From assembly GCF_006088715.1 (NCBI RefSeq), contig NZ_CP030771.1, positions 1,488,001 through 1,552,000 of the forward strand: a DNA stretch of 64,000 nt. The letters run 5' to 3'. The notes below the pieces were generated by a model. That model was not told the DNA's origin. It saw only the letters and a list, made by a program, of their open reading frames with translations, and made no database searches. How positions within the stretch are numbered: position 1 is the first letter of the stretch; each line of letters begins with the position of its first letter. This DNA is from Streptomyces sp. YIM 121038 (GTDB lineage: Bacteria > Actinomycetota > Actinomycetes > Streptomycetales > Streptomycetaceae). The translations under genes were made by a program, and so were the position numbers. Of this stretch, positions 1-9,007 are shown piece by piece.

Positions 1-804
1 CTCGCTGATCAGCGGGCACTCGGCGATGAGCGCCTGGAGCGCCTGGTGCCGGTCGCCACGGATCTTGTCGGCGAGCTCGCGGCGGACGACGGCGCCGACG
101 CTGGTGAGGCTGTCGCTGAGCGGGATGTACCAGAACCAGCCGCTCTCGAAGGCGACGGACAGGATGTTGCCGGAGTTGGGTTCGGGCAGCCGCTTGCCGC
201 CTTCGAAGTAGCCGTACAGGGCGAGGCTGCGGAAGAACTCCGAGTACGCGCGGGTGCCGCCCACGCGCTGGTGGACGCGGCTGCCGTTGCCGGAGGCGTC
301 GACGACGAAGGCGGCGAGCGCCCGGCGTTCGTGGCCGTCGGCGTCGGTGTAGCGCACGCCGCGCACCCGCTCGTCGTCGGCGACGACGTCGAGGACGGCG
401 CAGCCCTCGCGGACGTCGGCGCCCACGCGGCGGGCGTTCTTGAGGAGGATGTCGTCGAACTTGGACCGCTCGACCTGGTACGCGTACGACGTCGGTCCCG
501 ACATGCGGGGCGAGACCGCGAAGGAGAAGGTCCACGGGTCGGGGTTGGCGCCCCAGCGGAAGGTGCCGCCGCGCTTGCGCGGGAAGCCCGCCCTGGCGAG
601 TTCGTCGGCGACGCCGGTGAGGCGGCACACGCCGTGCACCGTGGAGGGCAGCAGGGACTCGCCGATCTGGTGGCGGGGGAAGTGCTCCTTCTCCAGGACC
701 AGGACGCGGTGTCCCCGCATCGCCACCAGCGCGGCCAGGGTCGATCCTGCGGGTCCTCCGCCGACGACCACCACGTCGAATTCCTCGGAATCCGGCAACG
801 TCAT
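1..804 (-). CDS. FAD-dependent halogenase of NRPS-bound aryl residues (3' end outside window)
   Basis: First 268 residues of a flavin-dependent halogenase; the C-terminus lies left of the window. Seen: FAD-binding GGGPAG at residues 15-20, a GESLLPS segment after the first beta-alpha-beta unit, and the halogenase signature WFWYIP at about residues 223-228. The stretch from GESLLPS through the KRGGTFRWG and YQVER segments resembles the halogenases of glycopeptide clusters (BhaA, StaI, ComH type), which chlorinate Hpg or Tyr residues held on a carrier protein using reduced flavin, chloride and oxygen. Start chosen at the ATG at 804, the only one placed just before the FAD motif. It lies 108 bp after the antiporter with a strong palindrome between, so it may have its own promoter. 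Inferred role: chlorination of one or more Hpg residues of the peptide made by the NRPS genes here. Confidence 0.9.
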   Translation of the reverse strand, partial: MTLPDSEEFDVVVVGGGPAGSTLAALVAMRGHRVLVLEKEHFPRHQIGESLLPSTVHGVCRLTGVADELARAGFPRKRGGTFRWGANPDPWTFSFAVSPRMSGPTSYAYQVERSKFDDILLKNARRVGADVREGCAVLDVVADDERVRGVRYTDADGHERRALAAFVVDASGNGSRVHQRVGGTRAYSEFFRSLALYGYFEGGKRLPEPNSGNILSVAFESGWFWYIPLSDSLTSVGAVVRRELADKIRGDRHQALQALIAECPLISE

Positions 805-854
805 CTCCCTCCCCATTCGGGCTTTCCGACGTTTCCCCGGTGGCCGGAATTCCT

Positions 855-868
855 TCCCGGGCCCGGGA
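855..868. terminator. Perfect palindrome between antiporter and halogenase genes
   Basis: TCCCGGGCCCGGGA is a perfect 14-bp palindrome, flanked by further partly complementary bases (GGAAT on one side, ATTCC on the other). It lies in the 108-bp gap downstream of the antiporter stop and upstream of the halogenase start. It could be an attenuator/terminator or a protein site; no U-tract follows. Confidence 0.4.
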
Positions 869-912
869 TTCCTGTGCGCTCGGTCGAGTCTGGTAATGAC
901 CGCGGGTGCGCG

Positions 913-2268
913 TCAAGCGCGTCCAAGGTCGTTCAAGTCGGCACCGTCTGTTTCAACTCGGGAATTCCCCGGCGCCGCGCTCCGGGAAATGTCACCGGTG
1001 GGCGGGTGTGGTGCCCGGGGTGTTTTCCGGAACCGGCGCGCGACGCGTCCCTCCCTTCTGACGAGCGAGATCAGCGGGCCGGTCATGAACGTCGTCACCA
1101 GGGCCATGAGGACGAGGACGGTGAAGAGTTCCTCGCCGATGATCCCGGCGTCGAGGGCGACGTTCAGGACGATCAGCTCGGTCAGGCCCCGGGTGTTCAC
1201 GAGGGCGGCGACGAGCGCCGCGTCGTGCCGGTCGAGGCCCGCGAGGCGGGCCGCTCCGTAGCCGGGCAGGAGCTTGCCGAGGGTGGCGACCGCCAGGACG
1301 AGGAGCAGCAGGACGACGCCGTCCCCGTCGAGGGCGCCGATGTCGAAGGACAGGCCGGTGGTCACGAAGAACAGCGGCAGGAGCAGCCCCGCGCTCTCCT
1401 CCATCGGGCGCAGCACGTCGGCGTCCGGCACCCCGTCCCCGCGGGGCATGGCGATGCCCGCGAGCAGGCCGCCGAACACGGCGTGCAGGCCCAGTTCGGC
1501 GGTCACCCAGGCGCTGCCGAGGGCCAGACCGAGGGCGAGCGTGAGCTGGTGGGCACGGAGCGCCCCGGAGCGTTCGAGCCACCGCGTGAGCAGCGGCCGT
1601 ACGACCAGGAACAGGAACGCGACGAACACCGAGAGCAGCGCGAGCGACAGCTGCCAGGAGCGCGCGGCGGCGTGCCCGGTGCCCGCGAGCGCGGCGGCGA
1701 GCACCAGCCAGGCCACGACGTCCATGAGCCCGGCCGCGGTGGTCGCGACGGTGCCCGGCGCGGTGCCCGCGAGGCCGCGCTCGCGGACGACGGCGGCGAG
1801 CACCGGCAGCGCGGTGACGGACAGCGCGACCGCCATGAACAGCCAGAACGACCGGCCGTCCACGCCGTCGGGGCGGACCGCGTCGAACACGCCGGGGAAC
1901 ATCCCCGCGGTGCCCGCGCCGATGCCCGCGGGCACGAGGAACGCGCACAGGGCCACGGTCGCCGCGGCTCTGCCGCCCTGCCGCAGCTGCCGCGCGTCCA
2001 TCTCGTAGCCCACCACGAACATGAAGATCACGATGGCGATCTGGGAGAGCACGGTGAGGAACGGCAGGACCTCCGCCGGGAAGAGACGGCCCGTCAGGTC
2101 GCCCGGCAGCCGTCCGAGGAGCGTCGGCCCGAGCGCGATGCCCGCCGCGATCTGCCCGATGACGGCGGGCTGGCCGCAGCGGCGGGCGAGCGCGCCGAGC
2201 AGCCGGGACGCGACGACGATGAGGGCGACGTCGCCGATGGCGACGGTCGCGATGGATTCCGTGGTCAT
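913..2268 (-). CDS. Cation/proton antiporter, CPA2 family
   Basis: 451-residue integral membrane protein with about a dozen hydrophobic segments, of the monovalent cation:proton antiporter-2 type (Na+/H+ exchanger domain). The start is the ATG at 2268, where the first membrane helix begins almost at once (MTTESIATVAIGDVALIV); upstream codons in the same frame are Arg-rich non-membrane sequence overlapping mbtH. The gap to the mbtH stop is 11 bp, so it is in the NRPS operon. Genes for this family recur in glycopeptide clusters, where their role (ion homeostasis or aid to export) is not settled. The C-terminal 40 residues are polar and probably cytoplasmic. Confidence 0.85.
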   Translation of the reverse strand: MTTESIATVAIGDVALIVVASRLLGALARRCGQPAVIGQIAAGIALGPTLLGRLPGDLTGRLFPAEVLPFLTVLSQIAIVIFMFVVGYEMDARQLRQGGRAAATVALCAFLVPAGIGAGTAGMFPGVFDAVRPDGVDGRSFWLFMAVALSVTALPVLAAVVRERGLAGTAPGTVATTAAGLMDVVAWLVLAAALAGTGHAAARSWQLSLALLSVFVAFLFLVVRPLLTRWLERSGALRAHQLTLALGLALGSAWVTAELGLHAVFGGLLAGIAMPRGDGVPDADVLRPMEESAGLLLPLFFVTTGLSFDIGALDGDGVVLLLLVLAVATLGKLLPGYGAARLAGLDRHDAALVAALVNTRGLTELIVLNVALDAGIIGEELFTVLVLMALVTTFMTGPLISLVRREGRVARRFRKTPRAPHPPTGDISRSAAPGNSRVETDGADLNDLGRA

Positions 2269-2279
2269 CGCCGCGGCCG

Positions 2280-2501
2280 CTAGGGTGCCGCGGTCCTGTC
2301 CATCTCCGCCACGAGGCTCTTGGGCCGCATGTCCGTCCAGTTCTCCTCGATGTACGCGAGGCATTCCTCGCGGCCCGCCGCCCCGTGCGCGGTGGTCCAG
2401 CCGTCGGGAATCTCCGCGAATACCGGCCACAGCGAATGCTGGCCCTCGTCGTTGACCAGGACGAGGAAGCTGCCGTTCTCATTGTCGAAGGGATTGGTCA
2501 T
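2280..2501 (-). CDS. MbtH-like NRPS accessory protein
   Basis: 73-residue MbtH-family protein, the usual size. The signature residues are all visible: N-x-E-x(9)-HSLWP, then an IPDGW segment and a C-terminal NWTDMRP. MbtH proteins bind the N-terminal part of NRPS adenylation domains and are often needed for their folding or activity, notably for Tyr-activating domains of glycopeptide systems. It begins 3 bp after the last NRPS gene, with an AAGGA ribosome site in the end of that gene, so it is translationally coupled. It is expected to serve the adenylation domains of all four NRPS proteins. Confidence 0.97.
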   Translation of the reverse strand: MTNPFDNENGSFLVLVNDEGQHSLWPVFAEIPDGWTTAHGAAGREECLAYIEENWTDMRPKSLVAEMDRTAAP

Positions 2502-2504
2502 GGT

Positions 2505-5500
2505 TCAGTCCTTTCGGGAATTCCCGTGGATCCGGAGTGTTTCGGTGACGACGCGTCCCACGTGTGACAGGGGACCGGGTTTGAGCATGTCGTAGTGGCC
2601 GGCGGAAATGTCGTACGGCCGTACGGCGCCCTGGACGTACGGCCGCCAGCTGTCCGCCGCGGCGGCGGCCGGCAGGTCGTCCGGGCGGTCCTCGGTCGCG
2701 ACGAAGAGGAGCAGGTCGCCGCCGAAGGGGCGGGGGGTGTGGGTGGGCGTGAAGGCGGCCATGTTGCGCAGCACCTTCTCCAGGTTGGCGAGGGGCTGCG
2801 CGCCCAGGCCGGTCGAGCGGTAGAGGTCGGCGATGCCGCCCTCGTCCCGTTTGAGCAGGGCGTAGCCGTCGGAGCCCGTGTCGTCGGCCTGATCGTTCTC
2901 GCCGCGCAGCCGCGACTTGGCGGAGCTGTGGGGGTAGGCGTCGAGCAGGGCGAGCAGCGCGACCTCTTCGCCGAGCTCTTCGAGGCGGGTGGCGACGGCC
3001 TGGGCGAGGGTGCCGCCGACGGACCAGCCGAGGAGGTGGTAGGGGCCGGTGGGCTGGACCGTGCGGATCTCCTCCGCGTAGTCGGCGGCCATCTCCTCGA
3101 TGCTGCCGGGCAGCCGCTCGGGGCGGGCGAGGCCCCGGGCCTGGATCCCGTAGAGCGGCACGTCGGCGGGGAGGTACGGCAGGAGCGCCGCGTAGCCCCA
3201 GCTCAGACCCATGCCGGGGTGCAGGCAGAACAGTGGCGGGCGGCTGCCCTCGGGGCGCAGCGGGAGCAGCACGTCGAGGTCGCCGCGGGTCTGCCCCGGG
3301 CGCCGCCGTCCGGCCGTCTCGGGGGCGCGGCGCAGGGCCAGTTCGCCGGTGGCGGTCCACCGCGCGCGGTCGCCGGTGCGGAACATCCGCGTGCCCGGGG
3401 TGCCGTGGGGGTCGGCGACGAACCGCTCGCCGGTGGCAGCGGGCCGGTCCGCGTAGCCGCGGGCGAGCACGGGTCCCGCGACGTACAGGTCGCCGGTCGC
3501 GCCCGGGGGCACGGGCCGCAGGAAGTCGTCCAGGACACGGGCGCGGGCGGGGTCGACGGGGTGGCCGGTGGCGGCCGTTCCCTCCTCGGCGGCGCCCGCG
3601 AGCCGCAGCCAGGTGCCGCCGGTCTCCGGCGTGCCGTGGCCGCCGGCGGCCGGGGCCCCGCCCGCCCCGAGGCGCACCTCGGCGCCCGCGCAGAGTGCGG
3701 CGAGCAGCGCCACCGCGAGCTCCGCGGGCGGGTCCGCGCTGTCCAGCGGTACGGGGTCGCCGGGGCGCGGGGCCTGCGACGCGCGGGCGGTGAGGGCGCG
3801 GTGCGTGAGGACGGTGGCACCGGCTCCGAGGACGAGGGCGGGGTGGTCGGGGTGCAAGGGGCGTGCGGGGCCGGGGGCGTTGGGGGGTGCCGTGCGGGCG
3901 CTGTCAGCCGCTCCGTCCCCGGGCGCCTCCCCAGGGGCGCAGCCAGCCGCCCCGCCCCCGGGCGCGGCCCCAGGGCCGGAGGCCTCCGCCCGCCCCGGCC
4001 CGGCCCCTGCTTCCGTCGCGCCCGACGCCGGGTCGTCGAGGGCGAGGAGCGGTATCCCCGCGGCCACGGGCGCGGCGGCGGTGGCGTCGTGCACGAGCGC
4101 GGCGGGGCGGGGGCCTTCGCCGGGTTCCACGGGCCGCGCCGGGTCGGCGAAGCGGCAGGCGGCGCCCGCCTTCAGGACGCCGAGCAGCGCGACGACCAGC
4201 GTCAGCGTGGGCGGTACCGCCACGACGACCACGCGCTCCGGTCCGGCGCCGAGGGCGGTGAGGCGCCGGGCGAGGCCGTCGGCGGCCGCGTCCAGCGTCC
4301 CGTACGTCATGGACGCCTCGTACATGCCGGGGACGCGCTGGTCGACGACGGCGACGGCGCCGGGGTCGGATGCCGCGCGCTCGGCGAAGAGGCGGGGGAC
4401 GGTGTCGGCGCGCGGGTCTTCCACGGTGGCGGCGGCGAGGGCGCCCGCCCGCGCGCGTTCGGCCTCGTCCACGAAGACGTCGACCGCGCCGAGACGCACC
4501 TCGGGGTCGGCGACGGCCTGGTGCAGGACGCGGACGAGGCGGCGGGCGAACGCGTCGGCGGTGGCCTCGTCGAACAGCTCGGCGGCGTAGCGGAGGCGCC
4601 CTTCGAGGCCGCCGAAGTCGCCGTCGGACAGATACCGCTCGGTGAGCTCGACGGACAGGTCGAGCTCGGTGGCCGGCGCCCCGGTGTCCAGGCGGGTGGA
4701 GCGCACGCCCGGCAGCTCCCAGAGGTCCCACGCGTCGGCGATGCTGTCGCGGACGTCGAGGAGGACCTGGAAGACCGGATGGCGGGCCAGGGAGGGCGGC
4801 GTGTCGAGGGCGTCGATGAGCCGCTCGAAGGGCACGTCGCGGTTTCCGGCCGCTTCCTGGTACGACTCCCGCGCCCGGCCGACGAGTTCGCCGAAGGTGG
4901 GGTCGCCGGACACGTCGGTGCGCAGGGCGAGGGGGCCCACGAAGGGGCCCACGACGCCTTCGAGGCCCGGGTCGTCGCGGCGCGGCACGAGCGTGCCGAC
5001 GGTGATGTCGTCGCCCGCGCCGAGCCGGGACAGCAGCAGGGCGAGGGCCGCGTGCACCACGGTGAACACCGTCGTCCCGGCCTCCTCGGCCACGTCGGCG
5101 ACGCGGGCGTGCGCCTCGGGGTCCAGGCGGAGCGGGACCGTGCCCGCGCGGTGGGAGGCGACCGGGGGCCGGGGGCGGTCGGCGGGCAGCACCAGTTCGG
5201 CACCGGTGCCCGCGAGGGCGGCCCGCCAGTGGGCGAGCTGGGCGTTGACGAGGCTGTCGCGGCGGCTCTCGCCGTCGAGCAGCTCCCGCTCCCAGTGGGC
5301 GTAGTCGGTGAACTGCACGGGCAGCGGGGCGCGTTCGGGGACGCGGCCCTCGCGGCGCGCGCCGTAGGCGGTGGCCAGGTCGCGCAGGAGCACCTCCAGG
5401 GACGCGTCGTCCGCCGCGATGCGGTGCAGCACGAGGAGCAGGACGTGCTCGGTGTCGGACAGCGTGAACAGGTGCCGCGTCCAGGGGGTGTGCCGGGCCA

Positions 5501-8500
5501 GGTCGAACGGGCGCCGGACGTGCTCGGCGATCAGCTCGGGCAGCCCGGCCTCGTCGGCGGGTGCGACGGTCAGGAACGGCGGCTCGGCGGTGCCGGGCCG
5601 GGGTGCCGCGTCCGCCCGCTGGACCTGTTGGCGCAGCTCCCCGCCGTGGGCGCCCGGGAAGAGCGTCCGCAGCACGTCGTGGCGGGCCGCGACGTCCGCG
5701 AGGGCCGAGCGCAGCGCCTCCTGGTCGAGGTCGCCGCTGAGCCGCAGCGCCACCGGGACGCGGTCGAGGCCCGACTCGTCGTCGAGGCGCGCGAGGAGCC
5801 AGGTGCGCAGCTGGCCCGCGGTGACGGGGGCGTCGCCCCGGTCGGGGGCGGGCGCGAGCACGGGGCGCGCCTTGGTGGCCAGGAGCCGGGCGACTCCGGC
5901 GGGGGTGGGGGCGCCGAAGAACTGGCGGATGGGCAGCTCCGCGTCGAACTCCTCGCGGATGCGCCCGGCGAGGCGCATGGCCAGGCCCGAGTCCCCGCCG
6001 AGGTCGAAGAAGTTGTCGTCGGAGCCGACCCGTTGGAGGTCGAGCACTTCGGCGAAGAGACGGCACAGCGTCTCCTCGGCGGCGGTGCGGGGCCTGCCGC
6101 CGGTGACGCGTTCGGCGAAGTCGGGGGCGGGCAGGGCCGCGTGGTCGACCTTGCCGTTGCGGGTCACGGGCAGGGCGCCGAGGGTGAGCACGGCGGCGGG
6201 GACCATGTACGGGGGCAGACGCTTGGCGGCGTGCTCGCGGACGTCCTGCGGGTCGACGCCCGCGGCGGCGGAGGGGACGACGTAGCCGACGAGGCGGCGC
6301 CCGCCGGGCCCGTCGTCGCGGGCGACGGCCACCGCTTGGGCGACGTCGGGGTGCGCGGCGAGGGCCGCCTCGACCTCGCCGAGCTCCACGCGGAACCCGC
6401 GGATCTTCACCTGCGCGTCGGCGCGGCCCACGAACACCAGCTCGCCGTCGGCGGTGCGGCGGGCCAGGTCACCGGTGCGGTACATGCGCGCGCCGGGGGT
6501 GCCGGACGGGAACGGGCAGGCCACGAAGCGCTCGGCGGTCGGGCCCTGCGCCCGCCAGTAGCCGTGGGCCAGCGAAGGGCCCGCCAGGTACAGCTCGCCG
6601 GTCGCGCCGGGCGGCACCGGCTGGAGGAAGGCGTCCAGGACGTACGCCTGCCGGCCGGGCAGCGGGCGGCCGACGGGCAGCACGGCGAGGTGCTCGTCGC
6701 CGGGCCCGACGGGGTGCCAGGTGAAGCACAGGGTGGTCTCCGTCGGCCCGTACATGTGCCGCACGGCGACGTCCGGGCAGGCCGCGCGCACCCGCGCCAC
6801 GGCCTCGGCGGGCACCACGTCCCCGCCGGTGAGGACCTCCCTGAGGCCGGTGAAGCACGCGGGTGTCTCGCCCGCGAGCACCCGGAACGTGCCCGCGGTC
6901 AGGTGCAGCGTCGTCACGCCGCGCGCGGTGTACCGGCGGATCTCCCGGGCGTCGACGACTCCGGGCCCGGCGACGAGGACGCGCCCGCCCGCGGCCAGCG
7001 GGACCCACGCCTCGAACAGGAACGCGTCGAAGGCGTGCGGGGCGTGCAGCAGCACCGTGTCGTCGGGGCCGACGCGCCAGCCGGGCTCGCCGACGAGGGC
7101 GGCCACGGCGCCGTGCGGGACGGCGACGCCCTTGGGGGCGCCGGTGGAGCCGGAGGTGTACATCACGTACGCCGTCTCGCCCGCCGTCACGGGCACGGCG
7201 GGGCCGCCGTCGTACCCGGCGAGGCGCTGGAGGACCGCCGGGTCGTCGAGGACCACGAGGGGCCGCGGCCCGGGCGGCACGGAGGCCCGCGTGCCCCGGC
7301 CGCAGACCACCGCGCGGGTGCCGCTGTCGGCGAGGACCGTCGCGATCCGCTCCACCGGGTGCCCCGGGTCGACGGGTACATAGGCCGCTCCGGCGCGCCA
7401 GACGGCGAGGAGGGCCACGACGACGTCCGCCGACCGGTCGAGCACGACGGCCACGCGGTCGCCGCGGGCCACGCCCGCCGCGGCGAGGTGGGCCGCGAGA
7501 CGGCCCGCCGCGTCCCACAACTCCCCGTAGGACCAGGTGCGTTCGCCGTCCAGGAGGGCCACGGCGCGCGGGGACGCCGCGGCCCGCGCGGCGATCAGCG
7601 CGGGCACCGGCCGGCCGGGGGCGGGGCCGGGTGTCACGCATCCGGCGGGTCGCCCGGGGGCGGTGACGCGCAGGCTCCCCACGGGGGCGCCGGGGTCGGC
7701 GACGAGCTGCTCCAGGGCGCGGACCAGGCCCGCGTGCGCGGCCTCGGCGGTGGCGCGGTCGAACAGGTCGGTGCGGTACTCCAGCTTGAGGTGGGTGCGT
7801 TCGCCGGGGGCGACGACGAGGGTGAGCGGGTAGTGGGCCGCCTCCCGGGCGAAGCCGTGCGGGCGGATCGTCAGGGCGCCGGGGTCCGGGGCCCGTCCCG
7901 CGGGCGGCCGGGGGAAGCTCTCGTACACCATGAGCGTGTCGAACACCGCGCCAGGACCGGCGAGTTCCTTGACGTCGAGGAGGCCCAGGTGCTGGTGGGC
8001 CAGGAGGGCGGTCTGGCGCTCCTGGAGGCGTCGCAGCATCTCGACGGCTGGCTGCGCGCCGTCCAGGGGCACGCGTACCGGCAGGGTGTTGATGAGCAGG
8101 CCCACCATCGACTCCACGCCGGGCAGTTCGGCGGGGCGGCCCGCCACGGTCGCGCCGAACACCACGTCCGTGCGCCCGGCGAGGCGGGCGAGGACCAGGG
8201 CCCAGGCGCCCTGCGCCACGGTGTTGACGGTCAGGCCGTGGGTGCGGGCCAGCTCGGTGAGGCCCCGGCCGAGCGCGGGCGGCAGGTCGCCGCCGACGTG
8301 GCCGGGGAAGGCGGGCGGGCGGTCCGGGACGGCGGGGGCGACCAGGGTCGGCTCGGCGGCGCCGTCGAACTCCGCGCGCCAGGCGGCCCGGGCGGCCTCC
8401 TTGTCCTGCTTGCCGAGCCACAGCAGGTAGTCGCGGTAGGAGGTGGTGCGGGGCAGGCGCGCGGTGTCGCCGCCGTGCGCGTAGGCGGCGGTGAGCTCCG

Positions 8501-8972
8501 CGACGAGCACGGGCGCGGACCAGCCGTCCATGAGGATGTGGTGGCTGGTGAGCACCAGGCGGTGCCGGTGCGCGGCGAGGCGGACGAGGAGCACGCGCAG
8601 CAGCGGGGCCTTGGCCAGGTCGAAGCGTTCGGCGCGCTCCTGTTCGGCGAGGCGTTCCAGGGCGGCGCGGGCCTCGGCCCCGGGGAGGCGGGACAGGTCT
8701 TCCGTGCGCCAGGGCAGGGTGACGTGGCGGGCGATGACCTGCACCCTGCGGGCGCCGCTGACCTGCCGGAAGCAGGCGCGCAGCGCGGCGTGCCGGTCGA
8801 GGAGCGCGGCCCAGGTCGCCCTCAGCCTGGCCTCGTCCAGGGGGCCTTCGAGCGCGAGCGTGGACTGCACGGTGTAGACGTCGGGTCCCTGGTCGTCGAA
8901 GGCGGCGTGGAACAGCAGGCCTTCCTGTAGCGGCGACAGCGGCCACACGTCCTCGACTGGGGATCGGGTCAT
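2505..8972 (-). CDS. NRPS module 7, C-A-T-X-(decayed A)-TE
   Basis: 2155-residue terminal synthetase. Approximate order: C7 8-450 (HHILMDG), A7 454-960 (pocket D-A-F-H-L-G-M-L-C, Hpg-like), T7 Ser near 992 (LGGDS), X 1046-1480, a decayed A-like segment 1524-1885, TE 1902-2150 (GWSVGG Ser near 1983, Asp in LLDAYP, His in GHYDML). In X the condensation motif is HRIAADD, the degenerate form known from glycopeptide X domains that recruit crosslinking P450s. Start: the ATG at 8972 follows GAGGAGAGAAGCG; an in-frame GTG at 8990 lies on top of that ribosome site and was rejected. Expected role: add the seventh residue, hold the heptapeptide while P450s crosslink it, then release it. It is longer than usual for a C-A-T-X-TE protein because of the extra segment before TE. 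Confidence 0.95.
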   Translation of the reverse strand: MTRSPVEDVWPLSPLQEGLLFHAAFDDQGPDVYTVQSTLALEGPLDEARLRATWAALLDRHAALRACFRQVSGARRVQVIARHVTLPWRTEDLSRLPGAEARAALERLAEQERAERFDLAKAPLLRVLLVRLAAHRHRLVLTSHHILMDGWSAPVLVAELTAAYAHGGDTARLPRTTSYRDYLLWLGKQDKEAARAAWRAEFDGAAEPTLVAPAVPDRPPAFPGHVGGDLPPALGRGLTELARTHGLTVNTVAQGAWALVLARLAGRTDVVFGATVAGRPAELPGVESMVGLLINTLPVRVPLDGAQPAVEMLRRLQERQTALLAHQHLGLLDVKELAGPGAVFDTLMVYESFPRPPAGRAPDPGALTIRPHGFAREAAHYPLTLVVAPGERTHLKLEYRTDLFDRATAEAAHAGLVRALEQLVADPGAPVGSLRVTAPGRPAGCVTPGPAPGRPVPALIAARAAASPRAVALLDGERTWSYGELWDAAGRLAAHLAAAGVARGDRVAVVLDRSADVVVALLAVWRAGAAYVPVDPGHPVERIATVLADSGTRAVVCGRGTRASVPPGPRPLVVLDDPAVLQRLAGYDGGPAVPVTAGETAYVMYTSGSTGAPKGVAVPHGAVAALVGEPGWRVGPDDTVLLHAPHAFDAFLFEAWVPLAAGGRVLVAGPGVVDAREIRRYTARGVTTLHLTAGTFRVLAGETPACFTGLREVLTGGDVVPAEAVARVRAACPDVAVRHMYGPTETTLCFTWHPVGPGDEHLAVLPVGRPLPGRQAYVLDAFLQPVPPGATGELYLAGPSLAHGYWRAQGPTAERFVACPFPSGTPGARMYRTGDLARRTADGELVFVGRADAQVKIRGFRVELGEVEAALAAHPDVAQAVAVARDDGPGGRRLVGYVVPSAAAGVDPQDVREHAAKRLPPYMVPAAVLTLGALPVTRNGKVDHAALPAPDFAERVTGGRPRTAAEETLCRLFAEVLDLQRVGSDDNFFDLGGDSGLAMRLAGRIREEFDAELPIRQFFGAPTPAGVARLLATKARPVLAPAPDRGDAPVTAGQLRTWLLARLDDESGLDRVPVALRLSGDLDQEALRSALADVAARHDVLRTLFPGAHGGELRQQVQRADAAPRPGTAEPPFLTVAPADEAGLPELIAEHVRRPFDLARHTPWTRHLFTLSDTEHVLLLVLHRIAADDASLEVLLRDLATAYGARREGRVPERAPLPVQFTDYAHWERELLDGESRRDSLVNAQLAHWRAALAGTGAELVLPADRPRPPVASHRAGTVPLRLDPEAHARVADVAEEAGTTVFTVVHAALALLLSRLGAGDDITVGTLVPRRDDPGLEGVVGPFVGPLALRTDVSGDPTFGELVGRARESYQEAAGNRDVPFERLIDALDTPPSLARHPVFQVLLDVRDSIADAWDLWELPGVRSTRLDTGAPATELDLSVELTERYLSDGDFGGLEGRLRYAAELFDEATADAFARRLVRVLHQAVADPEVRLGAVDVFVDEAERARAGALAAATVEDPRADTVPRLFAERAASDPGAVAVVDQRVPGMYEASMTYGTLDAAADGLARRLTALGAGPERVVVVAVPPTLTLVVALLGVLKAGAACRFADPARPVEPGEGPRPAALVHDATAAAPVAAGIPLLALDDPASGATEAGAGPGRAEASGPGAAPGGGAAGCAPGEAPGDGAADSARTAPPNAPGPARPLHPDHPALVLGAGATVLTHRALTARASQAPRPGDPVPLDSADPPAELAVALLAALCAGAEVRLGAGGAPAAGGHGTPETGGTWLRLAGAAEEGTAATGHPVDPARARVLDDFLRPVPPGATGDLYVAGPVLARGYADRPAATGERFVADPHGTPGTRMFRTGDRARWTATGELALRRAPETAGRRRPGQTRGDLDVLLPLRPEGSRPPLFCLHPGMGLSWGYAALLPYLPADVPLYGIQARGLARPERLPGSIEEMAADYAEEIRTVQPTGPYHLLGWSVGGTLAQAVATRLEELGEEVALLALLDAYPHSSAKSRLRGENDQADDTGSDGYALLKRDEGGIADLYRSTGLGAQPLANLEKVLRNMAAFTPTHTPRPFGGDLLLFVATEDRPDDLPAAAAADSWRPYVQGAVRPYDISAGHYDMLKPGPLSHVGRVVTETLRIHGNSRKD
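3318..4403 (-). other. Decayed adenylation domain between X and TE (fossil module 8)
   Basis: In-frame stretch of module 7, about residues 1524-1885, that keeps pieces of an adenylation domain in the right order. There is an A1/A2-like part ([38 protein letters not shown]), an A3-neighbour piece ([12 protein letters not shown] then [12 protein letters not shown]) with the nucleotide-binding TSGSTG-x-PKG loop gone, an A4/A5-like piece, then A6 ([14 protein letters not shown]) and A7 (FRTGDRARW). A8, A10 and any carrier domain are missing. A Gly/Ala/Pro-rich linker fills about residues 1635-1690. It cannot bind ATP and is a remnant or spacer. Confidence 0.85.
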
Positions 8973-8987
8973 CGCTTCTCTCCTCGG
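8960..8987 (-). repeat. 28-bp start region of module-7 gene, identical to that of the modules 4-6 gene
   Basis: The ribosome site, ATG and first codons of this gene (8960-8987) are identical base for base to 22708-22735 at the start of the preceding NRPS gene. The identity includes CGAGGAGAGAAGCG-ATG. It fixes both start codons and suggests one start region was copied onto the other, probably when a longer synthetase was split. Confidence 0.85.
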
Positions 8988-9007
8988 CACGGCGTGGGCG
9001 GCGCGGG

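Noticed and set aside
921..949. GTCCAA half-site at 921-926 as a StrR operator before the halogenase
   Set aside because: No TTGGAC partner occurs at the right distance and it lies inside the antiporter coding sequence.
46..8930. Very long open frames on the plus strand opposite the NRPS genes
   Set aside because: They are mirror frames caused by high GC content; their translations are Gly/Arg/Ala-rich and match no fold, while the minus strand has full NRPS motifs.
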